NCBI GenBank assembly: GCA_002358905.1
Contig: DEPT01000038.1
Span: 1-44,035, forward strand
Direction: 5' to 3'
Source of the DNA: Akkermansiaceae bacterium UBA3385
Lineage (GTDB): Bacteria; Verrucomicrobiota; Verrucomicrobiia; Verrucomicrobiales; Akkermansiaceae
DNA length: 44,035 nt
The notes under the pieces are model-generated. The model was not told the origin of the DNA. It saw nothing but the letters and a program-made list of their open reading frames with translations, and made no database searches. This document shows, piece after piece, positions 41,206 to 44,035 of this stretch; within the stretch, counting starts at the first letter, position 1; every line of letters starts with the position of its first letter. Made by a program: the position numbers and the translations under genes.

Positions 41206-43239
41206 ATGACAACTAAACCATTCTACAACCACATCGCAGGATTACGAGGCCTGGCTATTGTTCTCATCTTCCTTTTCCACCTCAACTCCGCCTATTTTCC
41301 ACATGGGTTCTATGGGGTAGACATGTTCCTGGTCATTACCGGTTATCTGCTTTTTCTCTCGTTCGCGAGAAATGGGAATCAGTTGGATATAAAGACCTTC
41401 GTCACAAAGAAACTGCTCCGCATATTTCCTCCAATGATTATTCTGGTGCTGGCGGCATTCCTTGCAGCCATGTACTTCCAGGATTGTGAAGATTTGGTGG
41501 ACACCGCGCGCACCGGGCGATATACGTTATTTGGTTTCGCGAATGCCTACCTGAACCGCCATCAGAATGACTACTTTGCGGCAGAAGCGCTAACGAAACC
41601 GATGCTGCACATGTGGTATCTTTCGGTCACCATCCATCTGTACGTTCTATTTGCCATAGGATGCGTCGTGTATCGCTTCATTCCCAGGAAACTGACACTC
41701 TGCCTGCTCTGGATAATCGGCATTGCGTCGTTCTGCTACGCATACTCATTCCAGTTCCACAATATACTGCAAGCTCTGGGACTGCCCGTCTGGGAACAAC
41801 ATATGGCAGTTTCCCACTACCTTACCATTCCCCGAATCTGGACACTTCTGGCAGGTGGTGCCATTCTCATACTTCCTTCCTTTCATAATAACAAAACAAT
41901 CTATACCATACTTTCCGTTCTGGGACTTGCAGCCGCGCTGCTTCCGGCACTGGCAAATCATGAACTCGCAGACTATGGTGCGCCCTTCGTTGTACTTGGC
42001 ACCATGCTCATTATCCGGTATCTTCCGGAGAGTATTTTCCTGCCAGTATTGGACAACAAGCCCCTGCTCTGGATTGGAGCCATATCATTCTCTCTGTATC
42101 TCGTCCACATGCCCATCATCGCCTTCTTCCACATATGGTACCAAGGCATATCAGGATGGGGAGATTACGCCTCCGTAACAGTGCTGGCCCTCGTCATCGG
42201 CTGGGGCTTCTGGTACCTCATTGAGAAACGTAAGATAAACATCTTCTACACCTTGGCATTGTGGGCAATTACCATGGGGCTGTGCGTGATAGGCAAGGAG
42301 CTTGATGGTTTCAAGGACTACCTCCGACCCGAGATTAACTCCATCCAGGTAACCCCCTATAACGAATGGCAGCAATGTGCTCCGGGTACACTTGCAAACG
42401 CCTTTGACCAGAAAAACCTGCAGAAGAACGACAGTTTTGTGGAGTTAGCAAACACCTCGCGAAAGTTACCTAAGACGGAAGCTCTACTCCTGCAAATGGG
42501 GCCAGCTTCTCAAACACCCAAAATTCTGCTTATAGGTGATAGTTTTGCGCAGGCGTCGTACTTCGGTCTCAACAAAACATGCGCCGATCTAAACCAGCCG
42601 GGAGCGTTCCTTTGCTCTACAATCATTCCATTCTGGGACTATGAATATCACGTAACATCCTCATATTACTTTGATCAAAAGAAGGGGGAAGCTCTCATGA
42701 AATGGATAGAGGCAAACCCCTGCATTACCCACGTGTTCATTTCGCAATACTGGAGAGCCCGCCATATTTATAAAACATTTAAACACTGGGATCAAAGTAT
42801 AGAACCCATGACCGATGAGCTCTGGTATCAATCGCTCCGCGATTTCGTCAAACGCATTCACGACATGAAGCGTCACGTCATCATCATAGGGACAGGACCG
42901 GAAATTACGTGCGCCAGTCCGACCCGGCATGTGCGCATAGCAACTCGCAAAGGCAAGGGGGCCATGGATATGGCACCTCTGACCTGTACACGCCAGGAGG
43001 TAGATAAAATTAACGCGCCTGTGAATTCCTTGCTGCAGAAACTTGCAGATGAAGGCTTGTGTACCCTTCTTGATTCCTGTGCAATTCTCCCCCAGGACAA
43101 GCCATTTATTTCGTACCAGAACAACACATTCCTAATGTATGATGGTACACATCTGAGCAGCGATGGTTCCATACGCTTGTTTGAAATCCTGAAACCCCAG
43201 ATAGAAAAAGCACTGCAACAACCAGCCCCGGAGCAATAA
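41206..43239 (+). CDS. Acyltransferase (OafA type) fused to SGNH domain, array copy 4
   Basis: Protein of 677 residues, same architecture: MTTKPFYNHIAGLRGLAIVL, LFHLNSAYFPHGFYGVDMF, KKLLRIFPPM. In the SGNH domain the first block reads GDSF (Ser446, Phe447) where the other complete copies have GDSH, while the catalytic pair D646-x-x-H649 (DGTHLSSDG) is intact. The Ser, Asp and His of the triad are therefore present. Start at ATG 41206 by alignment with the other copies; it is only 24 bases past the preceding terminator and no clear promoter is seen. A strong terminator follows at 43268. Confidence 0.9.
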   Translation: MTTKPFYNHIAGLRGLAIVLIFLFHLNSAYFPHGFYGVDMFLVITGYLLFLSFARNGNQLDIKTFVTKKLLRIFPPMIILVLAAFLAAMYFQDCEDLVDTARTGRYTLFGFANAYLNRHQNDYFAAEALTKPMLHMWYLSVTIHLYVLFAIGCVVYRFIPRKLTLCLLWIIGIASFCYAYSFQFHNILQALGLPVWEQHMAVSHYLTIPRIWTLLAGGAILILPSFHNNKTIYTILSVLGLAAALLPALANHELADYGAPFVVLGTMLIIRYLPESIFLPVLDNKPLLWIGAISFSLYLVHMPIIAFFHIWYQGISGWGDYASVTVLALVIGWGFWYLIEKRKINIFYTLALWAITMGLCVIGKELDGFKDYLRPEINSIQVTPYNEWQQCAPGTLANAFDQKNLQKNDSFVELANTSRKLPKTEALLLQMGPASQTPKILLIGDSFAQASYFGLNKTCADLNQPGAFLCSTIIPFWDYEYHVTSSYYFDQKKGEALMKWIEANPCITHVFISQYWRARHIYKTFKHWDQSIEPMTDELWYQSLRDFVKRIHDMKRHVIIIGTGPEITCASPTRHVRIATRKGKGAMDMAPLTCTRQEVDKINAPVNSLLQKLADEGLCTLLDSCAILPQDKPFISYQNNTFLMYDGTHLSSDGSIRLFEILKPQIEKALQQPAPEQ

Positions 43240-43267
43240 TCGCAGATTATTTAAATCTGTCACTCAA

Positions 43268-43307
43268 AAAGCCAGAGCCAGGAGTTCCTCCAGCTCTGGC
43301 TTTTCTT
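43268..43307 (+). terminator. Terminator after array copy 4
   Basis: AAAGCCAGAGC (43268-43278) pairs with GCTCTGGCTTT (43293-43303), followed by TCTTT, with a smaller inner hairpin. A typical rho-independent terminator. Confidence 0.9.
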
Positions 43308-43579
43308 TACCACAACTACCATCGGGTGTGCGGCATTAAAAAAGATTCTCGTTACCTACCAAAATAAGGAGTTCTTGTAATAAAACAACGTGTAAGCCCG
43401 CAGAACTCCAACAGAGAGAATTCCTCTTCTCTCATCAGGTAGCAAGGTTCAGGAGGACGAGCTATTTGCCCTGCCACAGCATGAAAAAGAATTGTTTTGC
43501 ATATAGGCGTCCCGGGAGCAGGTCAGGGAGCGGCCGACATCTATTCCATAGTGGTAAAATGCAAGCGCACAGGAGCTAT
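43308..43579. other. Spacer with an open but startless stretch
   Basis: No gene I can support. A frame from 43396 to 43506 is open for 36 codons without a start codon and reads ...VQEDELFALPQHEKELFCI at its end; it looks protein-like and could be another gene remnant beside the mpl fragment, but I do not recognise it. The surrounding bases show no clear structure. Confidence 0.4.
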
Positions 43580-43743
43580 ATGAAACACGTTCACTTTCTC
43601 GGAATTTGTGGCACCGCCATGGGTGCAATAGCATCGGCCATGGCACGCAGAGGCTACGTGGTCACCGGCATCGAAATGAAGCCGGAATACGCTGACTACA
43701 TGTTGTTTGGTGCCCCTTTCCTGTAATCGCTGGGACACATGTG
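43580..43743 (+). pseudogene. Decayed fragment of an Mpl/MurC-type Mur ligase gene
   Basis: A 48-codon frame begins MKHVHFLGICGTAMGAIASA and runs to a stop at 43726. This is the N-terminal Rossmann segment of Mpl, the ligase that recycles murein tripeptide onto UDP-MurNAc, or of its relative MurC. Just after the stop, in a different frame, PVIAGTH (43720-43740) matches the beginning of the Mur ligase P-loop AGTHGKTTT, and then the likeness ends. About 80 residues that should separate the two segments are missing. A deletion and frameshift have thus destroyed the gene, although a good ribosome-binding-type AGGAG (43571-43575) remains. It interrupts the acyltransferase array. Confidence 0.75.
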
Positions 43744-43865
43744 ATGGAACGCATCCTGGGCAGCAAAAAAGCTTGCAATTCGATAAAATTCTGTCATATT
43801 TTCTCTAACTCCTCCTCATAGACAAATTTCCAACAAGCAGCTTGCACCAGATACCCTCTTTCGAC

Positions 43866-44035
43866 ATGTCAACAAAACCATTCTACAATCACATTGCCGG
43901 ATTGCGAGGCATTGCCATTATCCTGGTTATCCTGTTCCACCTTAACTCCACCTGCTTCCCTCACGGATTCTATGGAGTAGACGTCTTCCTGGTCATAACC
44001 GGCTATTTGCTCTTCCTGTCATTCACCAGGAATGG
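43866..44035 (+). CDS. Acyltransferase (OafA type), array copy 5, cut by the window end
   Basis: The first 56 residues of a fifth copy: MSTKPFYNHIAGLRGIAIIL, LFHLNSTCFPHGFYGVDVF, ITGYLLFLSFTRN. The catalytic-type His after helix 1 and the conserved GVDxFLV(I)xGYLLF segment are intact and the frame is open to the last base. A TTGCAA/TATTTT promoter (near 43773-43802) would give a long leader. Whether it ends in an SGNH domain cannot be seen. Confidence 0.9.
   Translation, partial: MSTKPFYNHIAGLRGIAIILVILFHLNSTCFPHGFYGVDVFLVITGYLLFLSFTRN

Noticed and set aside
43396..43506. A second gene fragment upstream of the mpl remnant
   Set aside because: Protein-like but startless, 36 codons long and matching nothing I recognise; mentioned only under the spacer.

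Overview
The window looks like chromosome of a verrucomicrobium close to Akkermansia. The strongest pointers are the C-terminal PEP-CTERM-type tail of the large surface protein at 11386-15102 (VPEPATSTLSLLALAALAAR followed by RRRK), its Chlamydia-Pmp-like GGAI/FxxN repeats (Chlamydiae share the PVC superphylum), the long form of IspG and the moderately high GC. This placement is inference; no 16S gene is present.

Layout. 1-4400: two closely related four-helix membrane proteins (287-766 and about 3943-4380) bracket an ankyrin lipoprotein, a striking head-to-head array of short hairpins (1343-1825) and a secreted protein with internal repeats. 4400-7800: a hypothetical gene, initiator tRNA-fMet, a solitary D12-class adenine methyltransferase and a lipoprotein/membrane-protein pair. 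7800-20420: mostly housekeeping genes: M42 aminopeptidase, dCMP deaminase overlapping an oligopeptide ABC ATPase, the large repeat surface protein, IspG, a lipoprotein with prephenate dehydrogenase, and CoaB with RsgA. 20587-25670: two tandem paralogous membrane proteins, a third membrane protein, a stand-alone GGQ release-factor-like protein, an outer-membrane barrel and a duplicated PH-like membrane protein. 25705-26672: an AT-rich, almost gene-free island with a possible methyltransferase remnant. 26722-34429: a phosphate transporter of the Pit family, then the gyrB-gyrA operon. 34659-end: a tandem array of at least five OafA-type acyltransferases fused to SGNH domains, interrupted by a decayed mpl-like fragment.

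Transcription signals. Across the window I repeatedly see a TTGnnn hexamer, a 16-18 bp spacer and a TAnnnT hexamer, with the start codon only 6-11 bases after the -10 box. About fifteen genes share this arrangement, so many mRNAs are probably leaderless or nearly so. This pattern also decides several start codons. The gyrB promoter is special: its spacer is an uninterrupted alternating purine-pyrimidine tract able in principle to form Z-DNA.

Most likely to repay study: the hairpin array at 1343-1825, the leaderless promoter architecture, the acyltransferase-SGNH array, and the gyrB promoter. All functional calls rest on reading motifs by eye; no database search was run.
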